A stretch of DNA of 64,000 nucleotides, from contig NZ_JAGTIS010000005.1 of the NCBI RefSeq assembly GCF_018704125.1, forward strand, positions 186,001 to 250,000, in the 5' to 3' direction. The stretch's first letter is position 1. Each line of letters begins with the position of its first letter. The notes under the pieces were generated by a model. The model did not search any database. It saw only the letters and a list, made by a program, of their open reading frames with translations, and had not been told where the DNA came from. This document shows, in pieces, positions 1-9,915 of this stretch. The position numbers and the translations under genes are program-made. Origin of the DNA: Metapseudomonas boanensis. GTDB taxonomy: Bacteria; Pseudomonadota; Gammaproteobacteria; Pseudomonadales; Pseudomonadaceae.

Positions 1-78
1 GACCCTGCCGATCACACACGGACCGTCGAAGGCCTGCCGGCCCCTGCACGGGCTGTGCTGATCGCACGCAAGCCCTGA
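1..78 (+). CDS. C-terminal tail of an unidentified protein (5' end outside window)
   Basis: Frame 1 is open from the first base and stops with TGA at 76-78, giving 25 residues that end in VLIARKP. A perfect hairpin starts six bases after the stop, as expected at a gene end. The fragment is too short to identify a family; a SAM-dependent methyltransferase would be one possibility, but this is only a guess from the ending. It would face the pdxJ operon convergently. Confidence 0.4.
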   Translation, partial: DPADHTRTVEGLPAPARAVLIARKP

Positions 79-83
79 CCTGG

Positions 84-108
84 CCAAGGACCGTTTCGCG
101 GTCCTTGG
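84..108. terminator. Perfect hairpin, likely terminator of the left-edge gene
   Basis: A 10-bp perfect stem (84-93 with 99-108) closes a 5-nt loop (TTTCG). There is no T-run on either side, so it is a weak or factor-assisted terminator. It lies directly after the stop codon at 78. Positions 109-167 show no gene. Confidence 0.45.
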
Positions 109-167
109 CGAATCCATTGGATATGTCTGCGTTAGCTGTTACTAGCAATCAATGGCCGGGCTGAGAG

Positions 168-244
168 CCTTGTAGGAGCGGGGGGGACGCCAAGTTCTTG
201 CTCGCGAAAGGGTCCGGTTCGCGAGCAAGCTCGCTCCTACAAGG
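168..244. repeat. REP-like palindromic repeat, family A
   Basis: The left arm TTGTAGGAGCG and the right arm CGCTCCTACAA are inverted, and the right arm contains GCGAGCAAGCTCGC, itself a palindrome. The same element recurs at 28870, 40013, 43292, 46422 and 54617. It lies in the gap left of pdxJ; positions 245-379 contain no other recognisable feature. Confidence 0.8.
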
Positions 245-379
245 AATCCTGCCACTTGCAACACTCAACGCAGACAGAGCCAATCCATCCGCCAAGCAGG
301 CCTGCAGATTGAGCCAGGGATACCCATCGCCATCGCGCAGGAATCGAAGGGAATCGCTGCGCTCGGTCCATCCTACGAA

Positions 380-1126
380 TCAGCCTCGCGCCGCAGCCGC
401 CACGATCAACTGTTTCATTTCCACGACGGCCTGCTTGAAGCCGACGAACAGAGCGTGGGCGACCAGCGCATGGCCGATGTTCAGCTCATTGATCCCACGG
501 ATCGCCGCCACCGGCTCCACATTGTGGTAGTGCAGGCCATGGCCAGCATTGACGACCAGACCTTGACCGAGGCCAAAGGCCACGCCATCGCGGATACGCG
601 CCAGTTCACGGACCGCCTCTTCCGGGGTGTGGGCATCGGCATAGCGGCCGGTGTGCAGTTCGATGGCCGGCGCGCCTACGCGGCGGGAGGCCTCGATCTG
701 GCGCTCGTCAGCATCGATGAACAGCGACACCTCGCAGCCCAGCTTGGACAGGCGCTCTACCGCTGCCTTGATCCGCGCTTCCTGGCCAGCGACATCCAGA
801 CCGCCTTCGGTGGTCAGCTCCTGGCGGGTTTCCGGCACCAGGCAGATGTGTTCGGGGCGGATGATCTCAGCAAAGGCGAGCATTTCCTCGGTCACACCCA
901 TCTCGAAGTTCATGCGCGTCTGCAGCACATCCTTCAGCACGCGCACATCGCGCTCCTGAATGTGCCGGCGATCCTCGCGCAGATGCACAGTGATGCCATC
1001 GGCACCGGCCTCTTCAGCATCCAGCGCCGCCTTGACCGGGTCCGGGTAACGGGTGCCGCGAGCTTGTCGAAGGGTGGCAACGTGGTCGATGTTTACGCCA
1101 AGTAGTACGCGATTCGCTTCAGTCAC
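380..1126 (-). CDS. pdxJ: Pyridoxine 5'-phosphate synthase PdxJ
   Basis: PdxJ condenses 1-deoxy-D-xylulose 5-phosphate with 3-amino-2-oxopropyl phosphate to form pyridoxine 5'-phosphate, the last ring-forming step of the DXP-dependent vitamin B6 pathway, in the cytosol. The 248-residue product has the usual family length. It begins with the characteristic [17 protein letters not shown] segment (phosphate-binding and catalytic-loop residues) and carries [12 protein letters not shown] at about 45-56. It is the last gene of the lepA-to-pdxJ run and overlaps recO by 8 bp, which suggests translational coupling. The start at 1126 is supported by the conserved N-terminus. Confidence 0.96.
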   Translation of the reverse strand: MTEANRVLLGVNIDHVATLRQARGTRYPDPVKAALDAEEAGADGITVHLREDRRHIQERDVRVLKDVLQTRMNFEMGVTEEMLAFAEIIRPEHICLVPETRQELTTEGGLDVAGQEARIKAAVERLSKLGCEVSLFIDADERQIEASRRVGAPAIELHTGRYADAHTPEEAVRELARIRDGVAFGLGQGLVVNAGHGLHYHNVEPVAAIRGINELNIGHALVAHALFVGFKQAVVEMKQLIVAAAARG

Positions 1127-1817
1127 GGGGAGGTTCCTTGATCGTCATGAAAAGCTCGCGGCTGACCAGTGGCCGGCCGCCCAAGTGAGGTGCCAGGGCC
1201 TGGCGCATCAGGCGCTTGGCGGCTGCCAGGGCACCTGGGGCGTCCCAGTTCGCGTCGGCCAGGGCCAACAGCTCCCGGCCATGAAACAGTCCAGGTTGCA
1301 ACTGCGCCACCGGCTCCAGGCCGGCGTCCGGCAACAGACGGTAGATTCGGTCGGGGATGATGGGTTGTCCGGCGACGTCAATATCCAGCGGGAAACCATA
1401 GCCCAGCTGATCCAGCAGGCGCCATTCGAACGCGCGCAACAGGGGCTCCAGCGGGCGGTTGGCCGCCAGTGCCTGGAGGGTCAGGGCGTAATGATCGAAC
1501 AGCGCCGGTTGCGGATCCTCTGTCGGCAGCAGGCGGACCAGCAGCTCGTTGAGGTAGAGGCCACTGAACAAGGCCTCGCCGGCCAATAGGTTGGGAATGC
1601 CGGCGCTTTCCAGGCGAGCGACATTCCTCAGCTCGCCCCGGCCACGAAACTCCGCTTCCAGTGGGATGAACGGCCGTGCCAGGGTGCCGGCCTTGCCCCG
1701 CGCTCCACGCAGAACAGCACGGAACCGCCCTTCGGGGCTGAAGAAATCAACCAACGCGCTGCTTTCACGGTAGGGCCGGCTGTGCAGGACGAAAGCCAGC
1801 TGCGCACTGGTCTGCAT
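1119..1817 (-). CDS. recO: DNA repair protein RecO
   Basis: RecO acts with RecR in the RecF pathway, helping to load RecA onto SSB-coated DNA and annealing complementary strands. The 232-residue protein starts [19 protein letters not shown], the typical RecO N-terminal OB-fold opening, followed by [19 protein letters not shown]. An upstream in-frame extension to 1880 runs back through the end of era and lacks family similarity, so I chose the ATG at 1815-1817, 7 bp after the era stop. The gene overlaps pdxJ by 8 bp. Era and RecO neighbouring each other is a common proteobacterial arrangement. Confidence 0.93.
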   Translation of the reverse strand: MQTSAQLAFVLHSRPYRESSALVDFFSPEGRFRAVLRGARGKAGTLARPFIPLEAEFRGRGELRNVARLESAGIPNLLAGEALFSGLYLNELLVRLLPTEDPQPALFDHYALTLQALAANRPLEPLLRAFEWRLLDQLGYGFPLDIDVAGQPIIPDRIYRLLPDAGLEPVAQLQPGLFHGRELLALADANWDAPGALAAAKRLMRQALAPHLGGRPLVSRELFMTIKEPPRD

Positions 1818-1824
1818 GGGTAAT

Positions 1825-2727
1825 TCAGAGGTCGTTGTAGCCCAGCGAGCGCAAGGCACGCTCGTCGTCGGACCAGCCACCCTTTACCTTCACCCAGAGG
1901 TTGAGCATGACCTTGGAGTCGAATAGCACCTCCATGTCCTTGCGGGCCTCCTGGCCGATGCGCTTGATACGCTCACCAGCGTCGCCAATGATGATCTTCT
2001 TCTGCCCTTCCCGCTCGACCAGGATCAGCGCATGAATATGCAGAATGCGACCTTCCTGCTTGAACTCCTCGATCTCCACGGTGATCTGGTAGGGCAGTTC
2101 GGCGCCCAGTTGGCGCATGATTTTCTCGCGCACAAGCTCAGCGGCCAGAAAGCGGCTGCTGCGGTCGGTGATCTGGTCTTCCGGGAAGAAATGCTCGCCT
2201 TCTGGCAGGCGCTCCGCCACGAGGCGCTCCAGCGTATCGAGGTTGTGGCCTTGCTGGGCGGAGATCGGCACCACCTCGGCATTCGGCAACTGTTCCTGGA
2301 GCCAGGACAGATGCGGGATCAGGTCACCCTTTTCATCAAGCCGGTCGGTCTTGTTGACCGCAATGATCACCGGGCCCTGCACGTACTGCACGCGCTCGAG
2401 CACCAACTGGTCTTCCTCGGTCCAGCGGTTGCGGTCGACGACGAAGATCACCACGTCGACGTCCTTCAGGGCAGCGGACGCGCTGCGGTTCATGTAGCGA
2501 TTCAGCGCCTTGTCACTTTTCTTGTGCAGGCCGGGCGTATCGACATAGACCGCCTGGACATTACCCTCGGTCTTGATCCCGAGCATGTTGTGGCGGGTGG
2601 TCTGCGGCTTGCGCGAGGTGATCGCCAGCTTCTGTCCAAGGATATGGTTCAGCAGCGTGGATTTGCCCACGTTGGGGCGACCGACGATGGCGACATAGCC
2701 ACAGCGGAAGGGGGTATTGTCAGTCAT
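1825..2727 (-). CDS. era: GTPase Era (16S rRNA maturation)
   Basis: Era is an essential GTPase that binds the 3' end of 16S rRNA and assists 30S assembly; it associates with the inner membrane. The G1 motif GRPNVGKS is near residue 16, followed by the G2 region RKPQTTRH, G3 DTPG and G4 NKTD. The C-terminal KH domain includes [24 protein letters not shown]. Two ATGs lie six bases apart (2733 and 2727). I prefer 2727 because GGAG then sits at a normal distance and the protein starts MTD, giving 300 residues. The gene overlaps the rnc stop by 8 bp. Confidence 0.96.
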   Translation of the reverse strand: MTDNTPFRCGYVAIVGRPNVGKSTLLNHILGQKLAITSRKPQTTRHNMLGIKTEGNVQAVYVDTPGLHKKSDKALNRYMNRSASAALKDVDVVIFVVDRNRWTEEDQLVLERVQYVQGPVIIAVNKTDRLDEKGDLIPHLSWLQEQLPNAEVVPISAQQGHNLDTLERLVAERLPEGEHFFPEDQITDRSSRFLAAELVREKIMRQLGAELPYQITVEIEEFKQEGRILHIHALILVEREGQKKIIIGDAGERIKRIGQEARKDMEVLFDSKVMLNLWVKVKGGWSDDERALRSLGYNDL

Positions 2728-3409
2728 TGCCATTCTCCACGCCGAGGGCGATCAGGGCAGCGGCGGCGGCCACCTGTTCTGCGATGCGCCGGCTGGCGCC
2801 CTGCCCTTGGGTCTTGTCATTCAGCAGGGTGACCTGACACTCGACGAAAAACGTCCGGCAGTGCGGTTCACCCTGGATATCCACCACTTCGTAGCGGGGG
2901 AGTTCACAGGCGCGCGATTGCAGAAACTCCTGCAGGCGCGTCTTGGGATCCTTGTTGGTGTCCACCAGCGTCAGGCTTTCGAGCTCATTAGCCAACCAGG
3001 CGAGCACCCGCTCACGGGCGGCATCCATGCCAGCATCCAGGTAAATCGCCCCGATCAGGGCTTCCAGCGCATCAGCAAGTATGGACTCGCGGCGGAATCC
3101 GCCGCTTTTCAGCTCACCCGAGCCCAGGCGCAGGTATTCGCCAAGCTCGAAGCCACGCGCCAGCAGCGCTAGGGTCTCACCTTTGACAAGGCGCGCGCGC
3201 AACCGCGACAACTGGCCTTCACGAGCCTGCGGAAAGCGCTCGAAGAGCGCCTCGCCCGCGACGAAATTGAGGATGGCATCGCCGAGGAACTCGAGGCGCT
3301 CGTTGTTACGACCGGCGAAACTGCGGTGGGTCAAGGCCAGGGTCATCAGACTCTGGTCCTTGAAGGTGTAGCCGAGCTTACGCTCGAGACGGCTGAGGGA
3401 TACGCTCAC
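2720..3409 (-). CDS. rnc: Ribonuclease III
   Basis: RNase III cleaves double-stranded RNA, processing the 30S rRNA precursor and structured mRNAs. The 229-residue product has the catalytic signature [12 protein letters not shown] with E40 and D44, and the second metal-site residues D113 and E116 in [15 protein letters not shown] dsRNA-binding domain follows at about 150-225. The start codon is GTG (3407-3409), overlapping the TGA of the upstream DUF4845 gene in a GTGA arrangement, so translation is coupled. The rnc-era-recO order supports co-expression of rRNA-processing functions. Confidence 0.96.
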   Translation of the reverse strand: MSVSLSRLERKLGYTFKDQSLMTLALTHRSFAGRNNERLEFLGDAILNFVAGEALFERFPQAREGQLSRLRARLVKGETLALLARGFELGEYLRLGSGELKSGGFRRESILADALEALIGAIYLDAGMDAARERVLAWLANELESLTLVDTNKDPKTRLQEFLQSRACELPRYEVVDIQGEPHCRTFFVECQVTLLNDKTQGQGASRRIAEQVAAAAALIALGVENGND

Positions 3410-3783
3410 TGGACTCGCACACGGAATTCTTTATCGAAGCGCACCACCAGATCGAGGTTCTCGACCAGAGGTTCGCGTTTTTCATACTTCAGGTGGGCAT
3501 GGAACTCGTTGTTTTCCAACGTCACCTTCAGGGCCTTGTCCAGGTCCAGGTCGCGAATGCCGTTGACCTGAAGTCCCTTGCTGACATGGCTGTAAAAGTC
3601 GGGGATGGTCCTGACTTCCAGGGCCTTCTCGGTTTCCACCGAGCTTATGATCTTCTCCAGGGAGAAGAAGTCGAGATAATGCGGGATGACTTTGAAGGCT
3701 GTGCTGGCGAGGAAGGCTACAACCGCCAGGACCAACAGCCAGCCCAGCATCGACAAACCCTTTTGGGAACGCGCGAACGTCAT
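3406..3783 (-). CDS. DUF4845 family small membrane-anchored protein
   Basis: The 125-residue protein has one N-terminal membrane segment (about 12-30) preceded by a short basic stretch ([15 protein letters not shown]), resembling type IV prepilin-like or type II membrane proteins. The rest is predicted soluble, probably periplasmic. Proteins of this family sit between lepB and rnc in many gammaproteobacteria, but I know of no assigned function. A role linked to the adjacent signal peptidase is inference from position only. The 114-bp gap to lepB shows no further gene. Confidence 0.85.
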   Translation of the reverse strand: MTFARSQKGLSMLGWLLVLAVVAFLASTAFKVIPHYLDFFSLEKIISSVETEKALEVRTIPDFYSHVSKGLQVNGIRDLDLDKALKVTLENNEFHAHLKYEKREPLVENLDLVVRFDKEFRVRVQ

Positions 3784-3897
3784 GATCGACCTCTATGTCT
3801 GTATTGTTGTGGAGGCCGAAGGCCCGCAAGCAAGACTATATGGCGCGTGCGACGCTGCCATGAACAACGCCGCATTTTCGCAAAGCGAGCCTGCCTG

Positions 3898-4752
3898 TCA
3901 GTGGATCAGGCCCACTCGGGAGAAGTTCGGCACGTTACGCAACTTGGGATCGGGCCAGCTCATCCACACCGCAAAGGCCTTGCCGACGATATTCCGGTCC
4001 GGGACCATGCCAAGCAGGTTCCGAGGAATGTTCGGGTCGTTCCAGTAGCGGCTGTCGTTGGAGTTGTCACGGTTGTCACCCATCATGAAGTAGTGCCCCT
4101 GCGGTACTACCCATTCGCGACCCGGCTCCATGCGATAACGCTTCATTTCCTTACGGATCAGGTGCTCGGCTTCACCCAGCTTCTCCTGGAACAACATCGC
4201 ACTACCCAGGGTGCCAGGCTCTTCGCCAATCAGCTTTTCCGCAACCGGCTGGCCGTTGACGGTCAGTCGTTTGTCACTGCTGTAGGCAATCCGGTCACCA
4301 GGCAGGCCAATGACACGCTTGATGTAGTTGACGTTCGGGTCGCTTGGATAGCGGAACACCATGACGTCGCCACGCAGCGGGTCACCCACCTCGATCACTT
4401 TGGTATCCAGCACCGGCAGGCGGATGCCGTAGGCGAACTTGTTGACCAGGATGAAATCGCCCACTTCCAGGGTCGGCTTCATCGAGCCGGACGGAATCTG
4501 GAAGGGTTCAACCAGGAAAGAACGCAGCACCAGTACGATGGCCAGCACCGGGAAGAAGGACTTCCCGTACTCGATCAGCAGCGGTTCCTTGCTCAGCTTG
4601 TCGACCACATTCGGATCAGGCTCTCCGACCTGTCCCTCGTAGGCGGCAATCGCCGAGCGCCGACGAGGCGCCAGCAGAACCAGGTCAACAAGCGCGAGCA
4701 CACCAGAGACTGCAACGGCGATAACCAACAACAGCGGGAAATTGATCGACAT
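3898..4752 (-). CDS. lepB: Signal peptidase I (LepB)
   Basis: LepB removes signal peptides from Sec- and Tat-exported preproteins on the outer face of the inner membrane. It has an N-terminal membrane segment (about 5-28) and a second one near 65-80. The catalytic Ser is S90 in PSGSMKPTL and the general-base Lys is K145 in YIKRVIGLPGDRI. The conserved box GDNRDNSNDSRYW lies toward the C-terminus. Length (284) matches the Pseudomonas family. It starts 5 bp after the lepA stop, the classical lepA-lepB operon. Confidence 0.96.
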   Translation of the reverse strand: MSINFPLLLVIAVAVSGVLALVDLVLLAPRRRSAIAAYEGQVGEPDPNVVDKLSKEPLLIEYGKSFFPVLAIVLVLRSFLVEPFQIPSGSMKPTLEVGDFILVNKFAYGIRLPVLDTKVIEVGDPLRGDVMVFRYPSDPNVNYIKRVIGLPGDRIAYSSDKRLTVNGQPVAEKLIGEEPGTLGSAMLFQEKLGEAEHLIRKEMKRYRMEPGREWVVPQGHYFMMGDNRDNSNDSRYWNDPNIPRNLLGMVPDRNIVGKAFAVWMSWPDPKLRNVPNFSRVGLIH

Positions 4753-4757
4753 AGACC

Positions 4758-6557
4758 CTAGCTATCCACTTTGAGCACAGCGAGGAAGGCTTCCTGCGGG
4801 ATTTCCACGCTGCCAACCTGCTTCATCCTTTTCTTACCGGCCTTCTGCTTCTCCAGCAGTTTCTTCTTACGGCTGACGTCGCCGCCGTAGCACTTGGCCA
4901 GAACGTTCTTCCTGAGCGCCTTTACGGTAGTACGCGCAACGATCTGTCCACCGATCGCCGCCTGGATCGCCACGTCGAACATCTGCCGTGGGATCAGTTC
5001 CTTCATTTTCTCGGTCAACGCCCGCCCCTTGTAGTGGGCCTGGTCGCGATGGACGATCAGCGCCAGCGCGTCGACCTTCTCGCCATTGATCAGGACATCC
5101 AGCTTGACCAGATTAGCCGGTTCGAAACGGTCGAAGCTGTAGTCCAGCGACGCATATCCACGACTTACCGACTTCAAGCGGTCGAAGAAGTCGAGCACCA
5201 CCTCGTTCATCGGCAGGTCGTAGCAAACCTGAACCTGGGAGCTGAGGAATTGCATGTCACGCTGGACACCACGCTTCTCGATGCACAGGGTGATGACGTT
5301 GCCCAGATGCTCCTGGGGAACCAGGATGTTCGCGCGGACGATCGGCTCGCGCATCTCTTCGATGGACGAAAGATCGGGCAGCTTGGACGGGTTATCGACG
5401 TAGATGATCTCACCGTTCTTCTGCACCACTTCGAAGACTACAGTCGGCGCCGTGGTGATCAGGTCCAGGTCGTATTCGCGCTCAAGGCGCTCCTGGATGA
5501 TCTCCATGTGCAGCATGCCGAGGAAGCCGATGCGGAAGCCGAAGCCCAGGGCCTCGGAGCTTTCCGGTTCGTACTGCAGGGCGGCATCGTTCAGCGTCAG
5601 TTTCTGCAGCGCTTCGCGGAAGTCCTCGAAATCATCGGAACTGACCGGGAACAGGCCCGCATAGACCTGCGGCTTGATGCGCTGGAAGCCCGGCAGAACA
5701 TCGACATCCGGGGTATTGGAGAGGGTCAGGGTATCGCCCACCGGCGCACCATGAATGTCCTTGATGCCGGCGATGATGAAGCCTACTTCGCCGGCCTTGA
5801 GGTCAGGCATTTCGGTATGCTTCGGGGTGAAGACGCCGACGCTGTCCACCTGGTGGATCTTGCCGGTGGACTTCACCAGAATCTTGTCGCCCTTTTTTAC
5901 CCGGCCGTGCTTGACGCGCACCAGCGACACCACGCCCAAGTAATTGTCGAACCAGGAGTCGATGATCAGGGCCTGCAACGGAGCGTCGATCTCCCCTTCC
6001 GGCGGAGGGATGACCTTGACCAGTTGCTCCAGCACATCCACTACGCCCATGCCGGACTTGGCGCTGCAGGGCACGGCATCAGTGGCGTCGATGCCGATGA
6101 TGTGCTCGATTTCTTCCTTGACCCGTTCCGGCTCGGCCTGGGGCAGGTCCATCTTGTTCAGCACCGGCATGACCTCAAGGCCTTGCTCGATGGCGGTATA
6201 GCAGTTGGCAACCGACTGTGCCTCGACGCCCTGGCCGGCATCGACCACCAGCAGCGCGCCTTCACAGGCGGCCAGCGAGCGGCTGACCTCATAGGTGAAG
6301 TCCACGTGGCCGGGAGTATCGATGAAGTTCAGTTGGTAGGTCTGCCCGTCCTGCGCCTTGTAATGCAGGGTGACGCTGTGGGCTTTGATGGTGATACCAC
6401 GCTCCCGCTCCAGGTCCATGGAGTCCAGTACCTGCGCCTCCATCTCGCGGTCGGACAGGCCGCCGCACATCTGGATGAAGCGGTCAGCCAGGGTCGACTT
6501 GCCATGGTCGATATGGGCGATGATGGAGAAATTGCGGATATGACTCAGGTCACTCAC
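4758..6557 (-). CDS. lepA: Elongation factor 4 (LepA)
   Basis: LepA/EF4 is a ribosome-dependent GTPase implicated in back-translocation and in initiation or assembly of 30S subunits. The 599-residue protein starts [22 protein letters not shown], with G1 [10 protein letters not shown]3 DTPGH and G4 NKMD, and ends in the LepA-specific C-terminal domain ([19 protein letters not shown]). The start codon is GTG at 6555-6557. It is the first gene of the lepA-lepB-DUF4845-rnc-era-recO-pdxJ run. A palindromic terminator separates it from mucD. Confidence 0.97.
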   Translation of the reverse strand: MSDLSHIRNFSIIAHIDHGKSTLADRFIQMCGGLSDREMEAQVLDSMDLERERGITIKAHSVTLHYKAQDGQTYQLNFIDTPGHVDFTYEVSRSLAACEGALLVVDAGQGVEAQSVANCYTAIEQGLEVMPVLNKMDLPQAEPERVKEEIEHIIGIDATDAVPCSAKSGMGVVDVLEQLVKVIPPPEGEIDAPLQALIIDSWFDNYLGVVSLVRVKHGRVKKGDKILVKSTGKIHQVDSVGVFTPKHTEMPDLKAGEVGFIIAGIKDIHGAPVGDTLTLSNTPDVDVLPGFQRIKPQVYAGLFPVSSDDFEDFREALQKLTLNDAALQYEPESSEALGFGFRIGFLGMLHMEIIQERLEREYDLDLITTAPTVVFEVVQKNGEIIYVDNPSKLPDLSSIEEMREPIVRANILVPQEHLGNVITLCIEKRGVQRDMQFLSSQVQVCYDLPMNEVVLDFFDRLKSVSRGYASLDYSFDRFEPANLVKLDVLINGEKVDALALIVHRDQAHYKGRALTEKMKELIPRQMFDVAIQAAIGGQIVARTTVKALRKNVLAKCYGGDVSRKKKLLEKQKAGKKRMKQVGSVEIPQEAFLAVLKVDS

Positions 6558-6666
6558 GGATTAACACTCAAAAAAGCCGCGAGCAGGTTGCTCGCCGAAA
6601 AATAGCGAGGGAGTTTACCTGATCGCCAGTCAACACGTCACGCCCGCGCAGCGGAAGGCCGGCATG

Positions 6667-6694
6667 AAAAAGGCGGCCCGCGGGCCGCCTTTTT
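6667..6694. terminator. Bidirectional intrinsic terminator
   Basis: A perfect 28-bp palindrome, AAAAAGGCGGCCCG followed by its complement, carries A and T runs at the two ends. It can act in either direction. Here it would end mucD transcription (minus strand) and isolate the lepA operon. Confidence 0.9.
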
Positions 6695-6707
6695 CCGTGC
6701 AGTGTCG

Positions 6708-8138
6708 TTATTCGGCCAGTTTGAAGGTAATGAAGCTGGCCCGCCCCTGACGCAGAACACGCATGGACACCGAGCGATTCTTCGGCAAGTCCTTGGCGAT
6801 CTGGGTAAATGTCTTGGCAGAGTCGATCGCCTGGTTATTGAGGTGAGTGATCACGTCGCCCGGGCGCAGGCCCATCATCGCGGCCGGACCGTCCTGAACC
6901 TCCTTGATGACCACTCCTCCTTGCAGGTCCAGGGCCTTCTTCTGATCATCGGTAAGCTCGACAATGCTGACGCCCAGGCGATTGCTGCTGCGCTCGACAC
7001 CCTGTGCGCCGGCAGCAGTCACTTCCGCCCCCTCTTCAGGCAAGGCGCCAATGGCCATGCCGAGGGTTTTGCGCGAGCCATCACGAACCACCTCCAGTTC
7101 GATCTTGCTGCCCGGTTTGAGCGTACCCACCAGGTGCGGGAGGTCCGCGGACACTATGATCGGCTGGCCATTCATGCTGAGGATCACGTCGCCGACCTGC
7201 AGGCCGCCTTTGGCCGCCGGGCCATCCTCCAGCACCTGGGCCACCAGGGCACCAGCTGGCTTATCCAGGCCGAACGACTCGGCCAGGTCCTTGTTCACTT
7301 CCTGGATGACCACACCCAGCCAACCACGACTGACCTTGCCCTCGGCTTTCAGCTGGTCCGCCACCGTCATGGCGACATCGATCGGAATGGCGAAGGACAG
7401 GCCCATGAAGCCGCCCGAACGAGTGAAGATCTGCGAATTGATGCCGACCACCTCACCATCGAGGTTGAACAGGGGGCCGCCGGAGTTGCCCGGATTGATC
7501 GCCACATCAGTCTGGATGAACGGAACGTAGTTCTCGTTCGGCAGGCTCCGCCCCTTGGCACTGACGATGCCAGCAGTCGCCGAATGGTCGAAGCCGAACG
7601 GCGAACCAATGGCCAGCACCCAGCTACCAACCTTCAGATCTTCGGACTTGCCAATCTTGACGGTCGGAAGCCCTTTGCCCTCAACTTTGAGCAGCGCGAC
7701 GTCCGTACGCGGGTCCGCCCCAACCAGCTTGGCCTCCAGCTCACTGCGATCGGAGAGGCGAACGATGATCTCGTCCGCATCGGCCACGACATGGTTGTTG
7801 GTCAGGACATAGCCGTCCTTGGAGATGATGAAGCCGGAACCCAGGGACTGCGCTTCGCGTTGACGACCACCTTGAGGATTCCGCGGCGCCGGCGGCATGT
7901 TGCGCTCGAAGAACTCCCGCAGCATCGGCGGCAAGCCCTCCAGGTCAGGCATCACGGGGGCACCGGCCGTGCTGCGCTGCGGCAGCTTCTGCCGAGTGCT
8001 GATGTTGACGACGGCCGGAGACGCCTCCTCGACCAGCGGCGTGAAATCAGGCAACTCAGCGCGCGCGATCAGTGTTTGCCCAAGCAGCAACACGGCTGCC
8101 ATGGCGGTCATGCAGGATTTGAGACTTAACATCGACAT
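6708..8138 (-). CDS. mucD: Periplasmic serine protease MucD (DegP/HtrA family)
   Basis: MucD is a DegP-like periplasmic protease and chaperone that dampens AlgU activation by removing misfolded envelope proteins. A signal peptide (about 1-27, ending ARA) precedes the mature protein. The catalytic triad is H116 (LTNNHVVAD), D146 (ADPRTDVALL) and S219 (NPGNSGGPL), and two PDZ domains follow. An upstream in-frame extension to 8237 crosses a terminator and is rejected. GGGAG precedes the ATG at 8138; a second ATG lies two codons downstream. The product is 476 residues. No mucC lies between mucB and mucD, and mucD follows a strong terminator, so it probably has its own promoter. Confidence 0.95.
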   Translation of the reverse strand: MSMLSLKSCMTAMAAVLLLGQTLIARAELPDFTPLVEEASPAVVNISTRQKLPQRSTAGAPVMPDLEGLPPMLREFFERNMPPAPRNPQGGRQREAQSLGSGFIISKDGYVLTNNHVVADADEIIVRLSDRSELEAKLVGADPRTDVALLKVEGKGLPTVKIGKSEDLKVGSWVLAIGSPFGFDHSATAGIVSAKGRSLPNENYVPFIQTDVAINPGNSGGPLFNLDGEVVGINSQIFTRSGGFMGLSFAIPIDVAMTVADQLKAEGKVSRGWLGVVIQEVNKDLAESFGLDKPAGALVAQVLEDGPAAKGGLQVGDVILSMNGQPIIVSADLPHLVGTLKPGSKIELEVVRDGSRKTLGMAIGALPEEGAEVTAAGAQGVERSSNRLGVSIVELTDDQKKALDLQGGVVIKEVQDGPAAMMGLRPGDVITHLNNQAIDSAKTFTQIAKDLPKNRSVSMRVLRQGRASFITFKLAE

Positions 8139-8196
8139 ACTGCTCCCGTTGCAGAACGAGTGGTATGAGCTCCTCGGGCCTTTCGGCACGACGAAC

Positions 8197-8232
8197 AAAA
8201 AAAAGGAGCCAATAGGGATATCCCCAGGCTCC
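8197..8232 (-). terminator. Intrinsic terminator between mucB and mucD
   Basis: On the minus strand GGAGCC (8227-8232) pairs with GGCTCC (8205-8210), enclosing the palindrome GGGATATCCC (8215-8224), and is followed by eight T's (8204-8197). This is a textbook rho-independent terminator located 103 bp after the mucB stop and 58 bp before the mucD start. It would cut or attenuate read-through from algU-mucA-mucB into mucD. Confidence 0.85.
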
Positions 8233-8334
8233 GTCAAATATCAAGGAAAAATGTGGAACTTTCGTTCAAGCCATCCCTGGCCGGCGATACCACAGGCATC
8301 ACCAAGGTTCCGCGACATGCAGCTGTACCAGATG

Positions 8335-9285
8335 TCATTGAGCAGCTGGCGCCTCCGCAGCACGCATGGATAAGGCGACGCGCTCAGCGGTCCCCAGCGG
8401 GATCTCGCCTACGACCGTCACCATTACGTCACCATCCGCCGTACTCACACGCTTGGCCACCATGACAGTAGGCCCAAGCTGACTCCGGGCATCCTCCACC
8501 ACCGCACCATGCAGAGGCTCGAGGAACACCGAAAAACGGGAAAGCCCATCGTCGTACACCAGCCAGGAAACTGAATCAGACGAAGCCGGACTTCGGCGCT
8601 CCTGCTCGCTGGCTAGACTGAATCCCGGCGGAAGCCACTCCGAGCGCCAGCGGCTTTTCTGGCCCCTGGGCGCCTCGGTGACTCGAACAGCTTCGCAGGC
8701 CTGGCTCGGCTGGACGCTGCCGTCAGCAGGCGCATCCTTGGTATCGATCCAGGTGAACTGCAACCGCTCCAGTAACTGCCCCTTGTCGCCCAGCAGAAGC
8801 GATTTCAGCGGCAGACCGGTGTCACGGTCCAGGTGTAGCTCGAAGCCATAACGATGCTGGTCCCGCGGGGAAAGCGACAAAACCACTGCAGGCCGGCCAG
8901 CAACGCGAGACTCGCCGACCAGACGCAGGTCATACCATTGAGCGAGTGCCGCGGTATCCAGACTTCGAGACGGCCAGGCCTGGGTTTCAGGCAACTGGTC
9001 AGAAAGTGTGCTACTAACGCACCAGGTCTGGCCATTCACCCGCACCACCTCCTGCGCCGGACCATCAAGTTGCAGCAGACGCTCGCGCACTTCACCGCTC
9101 GACTCGACCTTGCGCCACAGCTCATGCGTGGTGAAGCTGCCGTTTCGCTCGTAGATGAAAGCCCCATGGAAACTTTGGCGCAGTTCGGCCTCAGTGAGGC
9201 GCTTCAGCCAGTCCTGGGCGTCAGCGGCCTGGGCGGACTGGGCTAGCCATCCGCCCAGCAGAATGAAAACCGGAAGTGCGCGCAT
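8335..9285 (-). CDS. mucB: Sigma factor AlgU regulatory protein MucB (RseB family)
   Basis: MucB binds the periplasmic domain of MucA and protects it from AlgW cleavage until envelope stress or lipid signals release it. The 316-residue protein has a signal peptide (about 1-20, ending AQA) and the RseB two-domain layout: an N-terminal lipoprotein-carrier-like domain (FHGAFIYERNGSFTTHELWRK) and a C-terminal MucB/RseB domain with WLPPGFSL and WLVYDDGLSRFSVFLE. It lies 8 bp downstream of mucA, so the pair is co-translated. Confidence 0.95.
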   Translation of the reverse strand: MRALPVFILLGGWLAQSAQAADAQDWLKRLTEAELRQSFHGAFIYERNGSFTTHELWRKVESSGEVRERLLQLDGPAQEVVRVNGQTWCVSSTLSDQLPETQAWPSRSLDTAALAQWYDLRLVGESRVAGRPAVVLSLSPRDQHRYGFELHLDRDTGLPLKSLLLGDKGQLLERLQFTWIDTKDAPADGSVQPSQACEAVRVTEAPRGQKSRWRSEWLPPGFSLASEQERRSPASSDSVSWLVYDDGLSRFSVFLEPLHGAVVEDARSQLGPTVMVAKRVSTADGDVMVTVVGEIPLGTAERVALSMRAAEAPAAQ

Positions 9286-9293
9286 GTTCTCCC

Positions 9294-9884
9294 TCAGCGA
9301 CTCTCCAGACTGGCTGCCCGAGCATACGGAAGAGCCCCCTCAGAGCCACTCATGGCGGCCTGTTGAGCATGCTGGCGCAGGTATGCCGGCAGACGCTTTT
9401 CGTGCCAACCAGACGATCCCTGTGTCGCACCCGCAGGTGCCGCCACCTGTTGTGTCCCCTCACTATAACCCGCCAGGACTGCCCCCTGCTGAGCCTGAGG
9501 CAATACCATCATCGGCTGCCCTGCCTGCTGCTGGGCAAGTTGCTGGGTACCTACGGCGTCGCCCTGATTGTAGAAGCGCACGCCAACCAATACCGCGACC
9601 GTTACCGACGCTGCTACTGCCAAGCGCCCCAGATTCCGCCACGGACCGGGCACGACCTTCGCAGGTACAGCCTCCTCGGCCAACGCAGCGGATACGGCTG
9701 CAGCAATATCCAGGCGTGGTTCCAGCAATTCCTTGTGCATCACAGCACGAGCAATCTGGTAACGCGACCAGGTAGCTCTCACGTCTGCGTCCCCGCTCGC
9801 AGCGAGAACTCGACGCAACTCCAGTTCGTCCGCTTCGTTATCCATCACCGCGGACAGCGATTCCTGCAAAGCTTCACGACTCAT
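9294..9884 (-). CDS. mucA: Anti-sigma factor MucA
   Basis: MucA is the inner-membrane anti-sigma factor that sequesters AlgU. The 196-residue form starts MSREALQESLSAVMDNEADE, the conserved AlgU-binding N-terminus. One membrane helix lies at about 85-103 (LGRLAVAASVTVAVLVGVR), followed by a Gln/Ala-rich periplasmic segment that is the protease-sensitive region. The longer in-frame extension to 10028 overlaps algU and is rejected. The ORF is full length; I see no truncation of the mucA22 type found in mucoid isolates. It lies 31 bp downstream of algU. Confidence 0.95.
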   Translation of the reverse strand: MSREALQESLSAVMDNEADELELRRVLAASGDADVRATWSRYQIARAVMHKELLEPRLDIAAAVSAALAEEAVPAKVVPGPWRNLGRLAVAASVTVAVLVGVRFYNQGDAVGTQQLAQQQAGQPMMVLPQAQQGAVLAGYSEGTQQVAAPAGATQGSSGWHEKRLPAYLRQHAQQAAMSGSEGALPYARAASLESR

Positions 9885-9915
9885 GGCGGTTCCCCTCTTG
9901 GCTGTCGCCGCTGTC

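Noticed and set aside
5034..6605. 523-codon open frame on the plus strand
   Set aside because: It is fully antisense to lepA, Asp/His/Gln-rich and without a family; a GC-bias shadow of a conserved gene.
9294..9884. Check for a mucoid-type truncation of mucA
   Set aside because: The frame is intact for 196 residues with membrane helix and periplasmic domain; no frameshift or premature stop is seen.
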